Below are positions 16,128 through 24,857 of a stretch of DNA of 64,000 nt, piece by piece. The notes below the pieces were generated by a model. The model made no database searches and was not told where the DNA came from. It saw nothing but the letters and a program-made list of their open reading frames with translations. The number at the start of each line of letters is the position of its first letter. Position 1 is the first letter of the stretch. A program made the position numbers and the translations under genes. The stretch covers positions 248,001 through 312,000 of the forward strand of contig NZ_BNAY01000008.1 in the NCBI RefSeq assembly GCF_014654365.1, written 5' to 3'. The stretch is from Amycolatopsis oliviviridis (lineage in GTDB: Bacteria > Actinomycetota > Actinomycetes > Mycobacteriales > Pseudonocardiaceae).

Positions 16128-16150
16128 TCGAACGTGCGTTCGACTATGAT
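16128..16150 (+). promoter_or_regulatory. LexA SOS box overlapping a promoter (-10 TATGAT)
   Basis: TCGAAC-GTGC-GTTCGA at 16128-16143 matches the actinobacterial LexA consensus TCGAAC-N4-GTTCGA perfectly. A good -10 hexamer, TATGAT, follows at 16145-16150, and the ATG at 16158 sits eight bases after it. LexA bound here would block the promoter. SOS boxes in front of 13E12-family genes are known in Mycobacterium tuberculosis. Confidence 0.85.
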
Positions 16151-16157
16151 CATCGGC

Positions 16158-17339
16158 ATGACCACAACTCTGGTTCACAACCCGAAAGCCGCTCGCTTTC
16201 TTGACACCGCGTACTCCGAAGAGGTTTCGCTTCGGAAGACGCAGGGTCGTCAGGCGCGGGCGTTAGCCGAGTTCGCCGCTGTCGGCGGTTCGCGAAGATC
16301 GGTGACCGAGGAAGTCGCTTTGCGCTTCTCGGTCACCCGCAATCACGCGTTCCTGCTCGTCGAAACCTCCTGCGCCCTGGTCTCCCGCCTGCCGAACACG
16401 CTGGCGGCGTTGGAGCGCGGCGATATCGACCTGTACAAGGCTTCCAAGGTCATGCAACTGACCAGGGAAGTGTCGGACGAGGTCGCGGCACAGGTCGACG
16501 CCTGGCTGGCCCAACGTCTCGCCGATCGTGATCCCGGCTCGATCCGGAGGTCGGTGAGCCACGCCGTGCAGAAGTTCGACCCCGCCGGATATCGCGAACG
16601 AGCCGCCAGGAAACGCGCCCTGCGGCACATCTCGCTGGAACACAACGACGAAACCATGTCCACGCTTTCCGGCCATCTGCCGACGGAAGTCGCCAGTTCC
16701 ATCTACGCCTCGATGAGCCGAGCCGCGCGCACTCGGCGAAACAAGGACAAATCCCGGACGCTCGAACAGCATCGTGCGGATATCTTCGCCGAACGCCTGC
16801 TTGCCGAGGACGGCCGAGGAAAACCGCGGGCGCATATCCACGTCTATGTCGACCTTTTGACGCTCACCGGTGCACGCGAGGACCCCGCGACACTTGCCGG
16901 GTACGGCCCCATCCCCGATTGGCTGGTCCGCGAGATCGCCTCCGACCCCGATTCGACCTGGTCGCGGCTGATCACCGACGCCGCCACCGGCCAAGTGCTC
17001 GAAGCCGGCGCCGGGAAGTATCGGTCACCGGCGTCCCTGGCACGGTTGATCATGGCGAGGGACCGGGAGTGCACCCAGCCGGGCTGTCACCGTCCGGCCG
17101 AGTTCTCCGAGATCGACCACATCATCGGCCGGGCTCGCGACGGCAAGACCGACCATCACAACTGCCACCTGCACTGCAAGGCCCACAACCTGCTTCGCGA
17201 GGAACCCGGATGGTCGGCCGAGCCCACCGGCAACGGCGGCATGATCATCACCACGCCGAGCGGGCACACCTACGAGACAGCGCCGGAACCGTTCCACGAA
17301 CCCCGTGCGGAGCCCGACGATGACGCACCTCAGCCCTGA
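16158..17339 (+). CDS. HNH endonuclease / DUF222 (13E12 repeat family) protein
   Basis: 393 residues. The N-terminal ~250 residues are the helical DUF222 region (ALVSRLPNTLAALERGDIDL, LPTEVASSIYASMSRAAR). The C-terminal HNH nuclease has CTQPGCHRPAEFSEIDHII and HNCHLHCKAHNLL: zinc Cys pairs, the catalytic DH and the final His. I chose the ATG at 16158 because a -10 (TATGAT) ends eight bases before it, suggesting a leaderless mRNA; ATG 16146 would overlap the promoter. A perfect SOS box covers the promoter, so expression should rise after DNA damage. Such genes are often multicopy; another copy is not present in the window. Confidence 0.9.
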   Translation: MTTTLVHNPKAARFLDTAYSEEVSLRKTQGRQARALAEFAAVGGSRRSVTEEVALRFSVTRNHAFLLVETSCALVSRLPNTLAALERGDIDLYKASKVMQLTREVSDEVAAQVDAWLAQRLADRDPGSIRRSVSHAVQKFDPAGYRERAARKRALRHISLEHNDETMSTLSGHLPTEVASSIYASMSRAARTRRNKDKSRTLEQHRADIFAERLLAEDGRGKPRAHIHVYVDLLTLTGAREDPATLAGYGPIPDWLVREIASDPDSTWSRLITDAATGQVLEAGAGKYRSPASLARLIMARDRECTQPGCHRPAEFSEIDHIIGRARDGKTDHHNCHLHCKAHNLLREEPGWSAEPTGNGGMIITTPSGHTYETAPEPFHEPRAEPDDDAPQP

Positions 17340-17382
17340 GCACGGAACGCCGCGGCCGCCGAGAACTCACGCGCGAAGCAGC

Positions 17383-18564
17383 TCAAACCCGTGTCTGCAA
17401 GGCCTTCAATGCCGCCCGAACCACTCGCTTCGACGGGTCGTCGGCCATCGGCCTCACCAACTCGACCGGAACTGCGTCCAGAATCCGAAGAGCCCCAACG
17501 GCTTGAGCCCGCACTCGAGCCACCGGATGGTTCAGCAGGGGATGCAGCAACGGTCCGTCGTCAGGGCGTCCCGACTCCGCGAGTCCGGCGATGGCACCGA
17601 GCGAAGGCCGCCCACCGGAGACCGCGGATCGGTACCGAGCCATGGCATCCGTCCCAGTACGCCGGGCGGCGTCCCGGGCCAGCGCGCGGATCAGCGAAGA
17701 ACGATCGTCCAGCAACGCGACGATCTCGTCGAGCTGCCCGAGCCTGGCGAGCCCGGTCAGCGCGCTGATCCGCACCTCGTTGTGCCGGCAGGCAGCCAGC
17801 TTGCGCAAGATGTCCACGCGACCGGTCCAAACGGCCTCCCGAGCCGCGGCCTCGCCGGCTCGCGCGCGAAGGCTCTTGTCGAGGCTCCTCAAAGCGAGCT
17901 GGACGAGTTCGTCGAGCTTGAAGTCAGCTCGCCGTGTCCTCACCTCGAACGCGAACCTCGGCACAGCGACGTTCTCCGAACGGATCAGCTGATCGAGCAC
18001 CTGCGCGGGAGCTTCGTAAGCAGCCGCGTACAGCTGCTTCACCCCGAAGTCGCCGCGGTACCGGCGCTTCAGGTGGAGCATCGTTTCGGCGGCCGCCCGC
18101 AAGTACGTCACCGGGTCGTCGTGCAGGAGCCGGACGACACCCATGCGAGCGACGTCGCTGACCGGCGACGCCCAGTCCGTCATGCGCAGCAGCAGAAAGG
18201 GGAGGATCGCCGGGCTCGGCTTCTCCAGCAGTTTCGTGACCGCGAGTTCCCGGACCCGGCCATCGCCGTGCGAAGTGGCGAGGGCGGTCGCCAGCGGCCC
18301 TGCCTTAACCGCCTTCAGTCGCCGCGCGACGTCATCCAGAGCCCTTCGATACCGGCAGTACTCGTCGATGGTCACGACGAGCGCCGGAGTCTCGGTGATC
18401 GTCTCGAAGGCGGCCGTGATTTCGGCGGCGTCGCCGGACCTGTCGACGCGCACGAGCGCCTCGACGAGCACATCGACGCGGCTGCCCCGGCTCTCCAGCG
18501 TTTCCCGGAGTGCCTCGGCCACAGACGTCCTTTTTCCGAAGATCACCCGGTGATCCTCCCCCAT
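17383..18564 (-). CDS. HEAT-repeat protein
   Basis: 393 residues made of repeating helical pairs, for example GRVRELAVTKLLEK, NEVRISALTGLARLGQLDEI and ARVRAQAVGALRILD, the HEAT pattern with conserved Arg/Asp at the turns. No catalytic motif, signal peptide or membrane segment is present. Probably a cytoplasmic protein-binding scaffold. It is convergent with the HNH gene (44 bases between stops) and divergent from the M28 peptidase gene. No specific function can be given. Confidence 0.7.
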   Translation of the reverse strand: MGEDHRVIFGKRTSVAEALRETLESRGSRVDVLVEALVRVDRSGDAAEITAAFETITETPALVVTIDEYCRYRRALDDVARRLKAVKAGPLATALATSHGDGRVRELAVTKLLEKPSPAILPFLLLRMTDWASPVSDVARMGVVRLLHDDPVTYLRAAAETMLHLKRRYRGDFGVKQLYAAAYEAPAQVLDQLIRSENVAVPRFAFEVRTRRADFKLDELVQLALRSLDKSLRARAGEAAAREAVWTGRVDILRKLAACRHNEVRISALTGLARLGQLDEIVALLDDRSSLIRALARDAARRTGTDAMARYRSAVSGGRPSLGAIAGLAESGRPDDGPLLHPLLNHPVARVRAQAVGALRILDAVPVELVRPMADDPSKRVVRAALKALQTRV

Positions 18565-18632
18565 CCACCGCCCGCCGCGCTCATCCTTTTCGCGGGTAGA
18601 CGTCCGATGGCGCGGGCGCGTAGGAACGAAGA

Positions 18633-20042
18633 ATGGCTGAGGAAAGGTCCAGACGAGTTTTCCTGTCCACGTCGGCCGCGATTTCGGCGGTCGCGCTCAC
18701 CGGAGTCCCGGCCGGTGCGGAGGAGCCGGGCGATCGCGGCGCCGGCGAAACCCTCTCACCGCAACGACCCGACGCGGAACTGCGCACGATTCTGCGGGAG
18801 ATCGACGAACACCGCATCGAGGCCACCGTACGCAGGCTCGCCGCCTTCGGCACACGACACACGTTGTCCTCACAGACCGATCCCGTCCGGGGAATCGGCG
18901 CCGCCCGTGACTGGATCTTCGCGGAGATGCGGAAATCCGCGGAACGGTCGGGCGGCCGGATGAAGGTCGAGTTGCAGTCGTACGTGCAGCCACCCGCCCC
19001 ACCCAGGATCCCCGTCGCCACCACGATCACCAACGTCGTCGCCACCCTGAGCGGATCCACCACACCGGAACGGGTCTACGTCGTGTCGGGTCACTACGAC
19101 TCGCGGTGTTCGGATCCGCTCGACGCGACAAAGGACGCTCCGGGCGCGGACGACGACTCCTCCGGAGTGGCCGTGACGATGGAGCTCGCCCGGGTGCTGG
19201 CCACTCGCCGCCCGGCCGCGACCATCGTGTTCGCGGCGGTCGCGGGCGAGGAGCAGGGCCTGTTCGGCGCACGGCACCTGGCCACGCAGTACAGGACGGC
19301 GGGCACGAACGTGCAGGCGATGTTCACCAACGACATCGTCGGTTCGAGCCGAGCGGACGACGGGACCCGCGACCCGCGCACGATCCGCTTGTTCGCCGAG
19401 GGCGTGCCGACGTCGGAAACCCCGGCACAGGCCGAGATCCGGCGCTCGGTCGGCGGCGAGAACGATTCGCCGTCCCGCCAGCTGGCCCGGTTCGTACGCT
19501 CGGTCGCGGAGAACGACGCGACCGGCATGTCCGTGCGGGTGATCTACCGGCGCGACCGCTATCTCCGGGGTGGCGACCACATCCCGTTCCTGGAGCAGGG
19601 TTATCCGGCCGCGCGGTTCACCGAACCGCACGAGGACTACGCGCATCAGCACCAGGATGTCCGGGTGGAGAACGGCAAGCAGTTCGGCGACCTGCCGGAG
19701 TTCTGCGACTTCCCGTTCATCGCCAGGGTCGCGCGGGTGAACGCCGCCACGCTGTGGTCGCTGGCGACGGCCCCCGGCACCCCCGAGGACGTCCGGATCC
19801 GGACGAACCAGCTGACGAACGACACCGATCTGGTGTGGCGGCGCGGAACCGATCCGGATCTCGCCGGTTACGAGGTCGTCTGGCGGGAGACGACGGAGGC
19901 CGAATGGACACACGTGATCGGGGTCGGCGACAAGACCGAGGCTAAAGTGGATCTGTCGAAGGACAACGTGTTCTTCGGTGTCCGCGCGGTCGGGAAGAAC
20001 GGCCGCCGCGGTCCGGTCGCGTTTCCGACACCTTTGAGCTGA
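18633..20042 (+). CDS. Secreted M28-family zinc peptidase with C-terminal FnIII-like domain
   Basis: 469 residues. The N-terminus carries a Tat signal ([18 protein letters not shown]). The M28 metal ligands are all visible: VVSGHYDSR (His), PGADDDSSG (bridging Asp), AGEEQGLFG (catalytic Glu with ligand Glu), MFTNDIVG (Asp) and [10 protein letters not shown] (His). The last ~90 residues ([20 protein letters not shown] to [12 protein letters not shown]) look like a fibronectin type III domain. Likely an exported aminopeptidase or carboxypeptidase; bond preference unknown. A DinB-like gene follows after seven bases. Confidence 0.88.
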   Translation: MAEERSRRVFLSTSAAISAVALTGVPAGAEEPGDRGAGETLSPQRPDAELRTILREIDEHRIEATVRRLAAFGTRHTLSSQTDPVRGIGAARDWIFAEMRKSAERSGGRMKVELQSYVQPPAPPRIPVATTITNVVATLSGSTTPERVYVVSGHYDSRCSDPLDATKDAPGADDDSSGVAVTMELARVLATRRPAATIVFAAVAGEEQGLFGARHLATQYRTAGTNVQAMFTNDIVGSSRADDGTRDPRTIRLFAEGVPTSETPAQAEIRRSVGGENDSPSRQLARFVRSVAENDATGMSVRVIYRRDRYLRGGDHIPFLEQGYPAARFTEPHEDYAHQHQDVRVENGKQFGDLPEFCDFPFIARVARVNAATLWSLATAPGTPEDVRIRTNQLTNDTDLVWRRGTDPDLAGYEVVWRETTEAEWTHVIGVGDKTEAKVDLSKDNVFFGVRAVGKNGRRGPVAFPTPLS

Positions 20043-20049
20043 TGCCACG

Positions 20050-20649
20050 ATGACAATCACCCCCGACGACCTCGACGCGGCGATCCGGAGTGTGACCGGC
20101 GACCTGGGCCAGGCGTCGGGCCGTGACTGGTCGGCCGCACCGGGCACCGGCGACCTGAACGCCTGGCGAACGGCCGAGCACCTCGGCGACTGCCTCGTTT
20201 CCTACGCGGGGCTGCTGATCGCTCGGCCGTCGACGCCACGTTTCGTCTGTTTCGAAGCCGTCGCCCACCAGACCGCGACGCCGTCGGAGCTGCTGGAGTT
20301 CGTCACCGTCGGCGGCGGCTTCCTGGGCGCCGTCCTCCGAACCTCGGCCCCGGACGTCCGCGCGTATCACCCGAGCGGCCACGCCGACGTCGAGGGCTTC
20401 GCCGGTATGGGGTGCGTCGAGGCCCTCGTCCATGGTGAGGACATGGCCAGGGGGCTCGGCGTCACCCTCGATCCGCCACGCGACGTCTGTTCGCGGGTGC
20501 TCGCGCGGATGTTCCCGGAGGTCGACGCCGGCGACGTCGATCCCTGGACGGCGTTGCTGTGGGCGACGGACCGGACGGAACTGCCGGGACGCCCCTCCCG
20601 TGCCGGCTGGCAATGGCGAGGCGCGCCACTCCACCAAGCGACCGCCTAA
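20050..20649 (+). CDS. DinB/mycothiol-dependent maleylpyruvate-isomerase-like protein
   Basis: 199 residues of the DinB-like four-helix fold. The metal-site pattern is present as TAEHLGDCLVSYAGLL near residue 43 and CVEALVHGEDMARGLGV near residue 137, the usual spacing of His residues in the MDMPI N-terminal domain. Actinomycete members often act as mycothiol-dependent transferases. The reaction here is unknown. It starts seven bases after the M28 peptidase stop and is probably co-transcribed. Confidence 0.65.
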   Translation: MTITPDDLDAAIRSVTGDLGQASGRDWSAAPGTGDLNAWRTAEHLGDCLVSYAGLLIARPSTPRFVCFEAVAHQTATPSELLEFVTVGGGFLGAVLRTSAPDVRAYHPSGHADVEGFAGMGCVEALVHGEDMARGLGVTLDPPRDVCSRVLARMFPEVDAGDVDPWTALLWATDRTELPGRPSRAGWQWRGAPLHQATA

Positions 20650-20720
20650 CCCAGCAGCCGGCTAATCCAGCAGTCGCCGGATGTGCGCGGTCATCACCGC
20701 CCCCCAGGATGAAAACGCTG

Positions 20721-20750
20721 CTGAAAGCGCTTTCTCACGTACCGTAGAAT
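20721..20750 (+). promoter_or_regulatory. LacI-type operator overlapping the promoter of the LacI gene
   Basis: GAAAGCGCTTTC at 20723-20734 is a perfect palindrome with the central CG typical of LacI/GalR operators. It overlaps a possible -35 (CTGAAA, 20721-20726); a -10 (TAGAAT) lies at 20745-20750. It is 48 bases before the LacI start and suggests autoregulation while the gene was intact. Confidence 0.65.
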
Positions 20751-20781
20751 CCGCAGGCGCCGGGGGGGAGGAGGAGCGCGA

Positions 20782-21755
20782 ATGGTCCAACAGGCCCAGA
20801 GCACTCTCGGTGACGTCGCGAAGGCGGCCGGGGTCTCACTCGCGACCGCGTCCAGGGTGCTCAACGGCACCGCGAGCGTCGGCCCGGCACTGCGTGACCG
20901 GGTCAAACGGGCGGCCGAACGGCTGGCCTACTCCCCCAACGCGCACGCGCAGGCATTGGCCCGTTCCTCCAGCCGCACGGTCGGGGTGATCTGCCACGAC
21001 GTCGGCGACCCGTATTTCGCCGGTATCGCGCGCGGGGTGATGCGCGCGGCGAACCGCCACGATCTCCAGGTCGTCCTCGGCAGCACGTTCCGCGATCCGG
21101 ACCGCGAAGCCGCCTACACCTCGATGATGCGCGGACACCGGGTGTGCGCGATGTTGCTGATCGGGTCCGGCTTCGAGGACCGGGAACGGCAGGAGGGCCT
21201 GCGCCGGGAGCTGGACCGCTACCGCGCGACCGGCGGCCGGGTCGCGGTGATCAGCAGGCATCGCGGCCTGCGGGCCGACGCGGTTCTGCCGGAGAACCGG
21301 GAAGGCGCGGCCGACCTGGCGCGGGCCCTGCTCGGGCTCGGGCACCGCCGGTTCGCCGTGCTGTCCGGTCCCCCGCTGCTCAGCACGGTCGTTGACCGCG
21401 TCGAAGGTTTCCTCGAAGCCCTCGCCGACGCGGGCGTCACGGTGGAGCGCGAAGACATCGTCGAGGCCCCTTCACCCGTGACGGCGGTTACGAGGCCGCT
21501 CAGCGGCTCATCGGCCGCGGTCTGCGCGCCACCTGCGTCTTCGCCTCGACCGACGTCATGGCCGCGGGTGCGCTCGCGGCCTTGCGCGACCTGACCCCGC
21601 CCCTGACCACTGTGGCCCTGCCGCTGGAAGACCTCGGCGAACGGGTGCCGGAACTGGCGATGCTGCCGGAACGCGCCGCCCGGGCCCGGATCGAACGGGT
21701 CCGCGGCCACGTCGTCCTGCGCGCAAGCACCGCCCGGCACTCCGACGGTTCCTGA
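20782..21755 (+). pseudogene. LacI-family regulator, frameshifted and internally deleted
   Basis: The first ~228 residues are a normal LacI regulator: helix-turn-helix LGDVAKAAGVSLATASRVLN, then the sugar-binding domain (VGVICHDVGDPYFAGIARG). At the C4 run 21467-21470 the frame shifts; the correct continuation (FTRDGGYEAAQRLIGRGL ... STDVMAAGALAALRD) is in another frame. It then joins LTPPLTTVALPLEDLGERV directly, so the usual VAGFDDI segment of about 20-25 residues is missing. Two lesions make a true pseudogene likely. No sugar operon is adjacent. Confidence 0.82.
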
Positions 21756-21854
21756 CCGTCACCGGAGTCCTACGAGGAGTACGCGGGTACGGCCGATCGG
21801 CGCAATTTCGTGGTTGAAGCGTTTGTCACGGCGGAATCCGGGAACTTTTGCGGC

Positions 21855-22148
21855 ATGTCCAGATGGCGAACCACCAGTAGGAGCAACACGGCCGTGCGGG
21901 TCATCACCGGCATCGGCGCCCTGTTCGCTTTCATCGAGCTGCTGTACATGGTCATGGTGCTCGCGGGAGCCAACGCGGGCAACGGTTTCTACATCTTCAT
22001 CCAGGCGCTGGCCAGGCCGCTGGCGTTGTTCTGGCCGGGACTCTTCCCGGTGAGTGACCCGAATCTCGCGGTCATCCTCGACTACGGTCTGGCCGCCGCG
22101 TTCTGGGTGATCGTGGCGGGCGTGATCGCCCGTTTCGCGGCCCGCTGA
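21855..22148 (+). CDS. Small two-TM membrane protein
   Basis: 97 residues starting MSRWRTTSRS with a positive N-terminus. There are two hydrophobic segments (VITGIGALFAFIELLYMVMV and LDYGLAAAFWVIVAGVIARF) joined by a loop with FYIFIQALARPLALFWPGLF that may also touch the membrane. An upstream ATG at 21810 would add a non-hydrophobic leader with no clear ribosome site. Not recognised; the family looks like small conserved actinomycete membrane proteins. It lies 46 bases before the LmeA-like gene on the same strand. Confidence 0.65.
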   Translation: MSRWRTTSRSNTAVRVITGIGALFAFIELLYMVMVLAGANAGNGFYIFIQALARPLALFWPGLFPVSDPNLAVILDYGLAAAFWVIVAGVIARFAAR

Positions 22149-22193
22149 CCCCCTGCGGCAGCATCCGGCGTCCCGTTCGGCGACACTGGTCGG

Positions 22194-22988
22194 ATGAGCG
22201 AAGGCAGATGGTTCGAGCTGAACCCCCTTCCCGAGCTGTTCGGCCTGGCCGCCGCCGGGCGGGCGCTGCTGCCGAACGTGCCCGTCACCCCGGCCGCGGT
22301 GCTGAAGACCGTGACCGAACAGCTGGTCGGGCGGCGGCTGACGGCCAAAGTGGACGGCCACGACGTCGGGCTCACCCTGACCGGGCTCGACTACCAGGCC
22401 GACAGCCTCAGCCTGGCCGCCACCGGCCGGATCGGCGACGTCCGCATCGTCGTCGAGGACGTCGACTGGCCGGACACCCCACTGAGTCGCATCACCGTCC
22501 TGGCGTCGAACGTCCGCCTTCGTTCACTCCCGTCCCCGGCGGCCATCCCCGAACAGGTGAAGATGGCGATCCGGGTTTCTCCTGAAGTCCTTCAGGCACG
22601 GGTGACCGAAGCCCGGCCGGGCATCATCGTGACCCCTGGCAACGACGGGCATTTCCACATCCGCTGGGAAAAACGTCCACGCTGGGGTCATCTCGCCCTG
22701 GAGTCCACTGTGGAGGACGACGCCGTCGTGCTCCGGCCGATGTCCGTCCACATCGGACGACGCCGGTTCGGTCCCCCGGCGAGGCTCAAGCCGATCGTGC
22801 TGCCCCTGCCGGAACTCCCGCAAGGCATCCGCCTCACCGCGGTCGAGGCGCACGACGGTCACCTGGTCCTGCACGCGCTGGCCGAGGAATGGCCGGAGAA
22901 GCTGTCCACCGTCCCGCTCGGCGACCTGCTGGGCTGGGTGACGACGGCGGTGACCACCTTGACCCTGCCCAGGCTCGGCGGCCGATAG
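22194..22988 (+). CDS. LmeA/DUF2993-like protein
   Basis: 264 residues, mostly alternating beta strands (RLTAKVDGHDVGLTLTGLDY, VRIVVEDVDWPDTPLSRITV, LPQGIRLTAVEAHDGHLVLH). The order of elements, with a final segment 'gi.l..v...dg.l.l.a', recalls LmeA-family phospholipid-binding proteins (DUF2993), which have a tubular lipid-binding fold. No signal peptide is seen, unlike typical LmeA. The assignment is tentative. Confidence 0.45.
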   Translation: MSEGRWFELNPLPELFGLAAAGRALLPNVPVTPAAVLKTVTEQLVGRRLTAKVDGHDVGLTLTGLDYQADSLSLAATGRIGDVRIVVEDVDWPDTPLSRITVLASNVRLRSLPSPAAIPEQVKMAIRVSPEVLQARVTEARPGIIVTPGNDGHFHIRWEKRPRWGHLALESTVEDDAVVLRPMSVHIGRRRFGPPARLKPIVLPLPELPQGIRLTAVEAHDGHLVLHALAEEWPEKLSTVPLGDLLGWVTTAVTTLTLPRLGGR

Positions 22989-23018
22989 CCACACGCGTGA
23001 CCATCGGCCGCCTGGCGA

Positions 23019-24128
23019 TCAGCTGTGGAGACGTCCTTCGGCGACACGCACCGGAGGCGCGGCAGGTGTCACCGCGGCGCTTTCCGCCTGCGTCCCGGCG
23101 GCTGCGGCGGAGGAGGACCGCACGAGCCCGGCGGACTTCCCGCACACCTTCTTCTTCTCGTCCGAGGTCATCTTCTTGCCGACCGTCCTGGTCTGGCCCA
23201 CGACACCGGGAGCCGGGCCTTCACCGCTGAAGTTCCAGACGTACCACTGGTTGTGGCCCCACCGGCGCTTGTCGTACCACATGTCGTACGAGCCGCTGGC
23301 CACCCGCATCACCGGCGAACGGTCCAGGCCCGCCCAGTAGCCCGGGTTCACCTCGATCCGGGTCTCGACGCTTTCGCTGGTCTCCCAGCCCCATTCCTGG
23401 CCCCACGTGCGCTTGTAGGCCACCGACCAGTCGACGAGGAATTCGAAGCCCGCGCTCACGCTGATCTCGTTCGACACCGTGTTCTTGCCGCTGCGGGTGT
23501 CGCGTTTGCCGATCACCTGGGTGATCTTGTTGGCGCTGCAGTTGTAGACCGTGTCCACCCGGCCCCAGCTGCCGTAGAAGTCCTGTCCGCGCTGGTCGAC
23601 GTGGGCGTTGCAGGTCTTGGTGGCGCGGCCGCAGTCCTTGAGCAGTTCGGCGCGGGAGGGTCCGCGCGTGTACTTCACCGAGCTGCCGAGGTCGTTCATG
23701 TTCGACCCGTAGTTGCCGCTGTCGTTGGCGTACCACTCCTGGGAGCCGCCCTGGTATTCGGCGTGCTCGTACATCGTGATGTAGCAGTTCTGGAAGGTCT
23801 GGAACGAGGAGATCTTGTCGTTCCAGTCGCCGAGGAAGCCGAGGTTCTGGCTGGTGCCGTCGGTGCACGGCGACCCGGTGACCGCGAGGCTCGCGCCGCC
23901 GAAGTTCCCGTGTTCGTACAGCACGCTGATCACCGTCGCGGAGGCGCCGACCTCACCCGCCGACGCCGCGGCGAGGGATTCGCCGACGCTGCCGAAGCAC
24001 TTGATCACCCCGGTCGCCGTGTCGGCGACGCAGTGGTCGTCACGCTGCGCGGCGTTCGCCGGGACACCGCCGGCGAGGCACGCCATGACCGCGGCCAGGA
24101 CGGCCGCCCCGAGTCTGTATCTACGCAC
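23019..24128 (-). CDS. Secreted beta-gamma-crystallin protein with possible aerolysin-like C-terminal half
   Basis: 369 residues from a GTG with GGGAG upstream. Residues 1-27 are a signal peptide (ending VPANA). About 70-155 is a beta-gamma-crystallin domain with two Greek keys: LYEHGNFGG...WNDKISSF and MYEHAEYQGG...MNDLGSSVKY, each with the N/D-N/D-x-x-S/T-S calcium motif. The second half (about 185-300) has long amphipathic strands rich in Ser, Thr, Trp and Tyr (NEISVSAGFEFLVDWSVAY, WGWETSESVETRIEVNPGYW), a pattern resembling aerolysin-type pore-forming modules. Six or more Cys suggest disulfides. Crystallin part: confident; pore-forming part: speculative. Confidence 0.8.
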   Translation of the reverse strand: MRRYRLGAAVLAAVMACLAGGVPANAAQRDDHCVADTATGVIKCFGSVGESLAAASAGEVGASATVISVLYEHGNFGGASLAVTGSPCTDGTSQNLGFLGDWNDKISSFQTFQNCYITMYEHAEYQGGSQEWYANDSGNYGSNMNDLGSSVKYTRGPSRAELLKDCGRATKTCNAHVDQRGQDFYGSWGRVDTVYNCSANKITQVIGKRDTRSGKNTVSNEISVSAGFEFLVDWSVAYKRTWGQEWGWETSESVETRIEVNPGYWAGLDRSPVMRVASGSYDMWYDKRRWGHNQWYVWNFSGEGPAPGVVGQTRTVGKKMTSDEKKKVCGKSAGLVRSSSAAAAGTQAESAAVTPAAPPVRVAEGRLHS

Positions 24129-24263
24129 GTCTGAACTCCCTGGGAGAAACGGAACGCCGACCAGGACAGGATCGGCGTTACGCAGTCCACCACGGGGAAT
24201 CCGGCTTGCCCATGCAGAACTACCGGCAGACTGTGCTTCCGCTGACCGGTGATCGGAACACTT

Positions 24264-24857
24264 TCAGGCCTCGCCCCGCTCGCGCAGATAGCGCGTGTGA
24301 TCGGCCTGCTGGTGGACATCGCCGGCGTAGAACCGTTCCGCGACGCGGTGCGCCTCGGTCTCCAGCAGCTCCAGTTGCGCAAGGAGTTCCTCGGCCGCGC
24401 TGGGCTCGCCGCTCGCCCGCCGTTTGGCGGCGAACCACCACGGCAAGTTGAGGTAGGTCTCCACGGAAAGCGGCAGGTCGGTGCGCGCCGACCGGGTGAC
24501 AGCGTGCTGGACGTCCGGGTTGGCCGCCCACCGTTCCGGCTTCGACAACAGGTCGTCGAGAATCCCGACGATCCGGCGCACACTGTCCACAGAGGACTCC
24601 GGCATCCGCTGCGCCTGCGCGGTCACCTTGCCCACCAGCGAACCGAGGTCCGCACGCAGCTGCCCGGCCTCGGCGACGACGTCCACCGGCACCAGCCGGA
24701 CACGCTCGGGCGGCGCGAGCAGAGCGAACACCGCGTACAGCCCGGCGACCACCACCGGCCACAGCCCGCCGACGACGCCGGCCAGGTACAGCGCGAGCCC
24801 GATCAGCCCGCCGACGCAGCCGGCGAGGTTCTTCGTGGAGCCGAGGTACCGGATCAT
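24264..24857 (-). CDS. Membrane protein in the TelA operon
   Basis: 197 residues. The N-terminal part holds two close hydrophobic segments (LAGCVGGLIGLALYLAGVVG and WPVVVAGLYAVFALLAP); the rest is a helical cytoplasmic domain (DVVAEAGQLRADLGSLVGKV ... EELLAQLELLETEAHRVAER). Resembles the small membrane partner proteins (5-bromo-4-chloroindolyl phosphate hydrolysis-like/XpaC type) sometimes found next to TelA, but I cannot confirm this. It is the last of four coupled genes; its ATG overlaps the stop of the vWA gene by four bases. Confidence 0.65.
   Translation of the reverse strand: MIRYLGSTKNLAGCVGGLIGLALYLAGVVGGLWPVVVAGLYAVFALLAPPERVRLVPVDVVAEAGQLRADLGSLVGKVTAQAQRMPESSVDSVRRIVGILDDLLSKPERWAANPDVQHAVTRSARTDLPLSVETYLNLPWWFAAKRRASGEPSAAEELLAQLELLETEAHRVAERFYAGDVHQQADHTRYLRERGEA

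Noticed and set aside
16146-16157. ATG at 16146 as the start of the HNH gene
   Set aside because: It overlaps the -10 hexamer TATGAT, so it would lie upstream of the likely transcription start.
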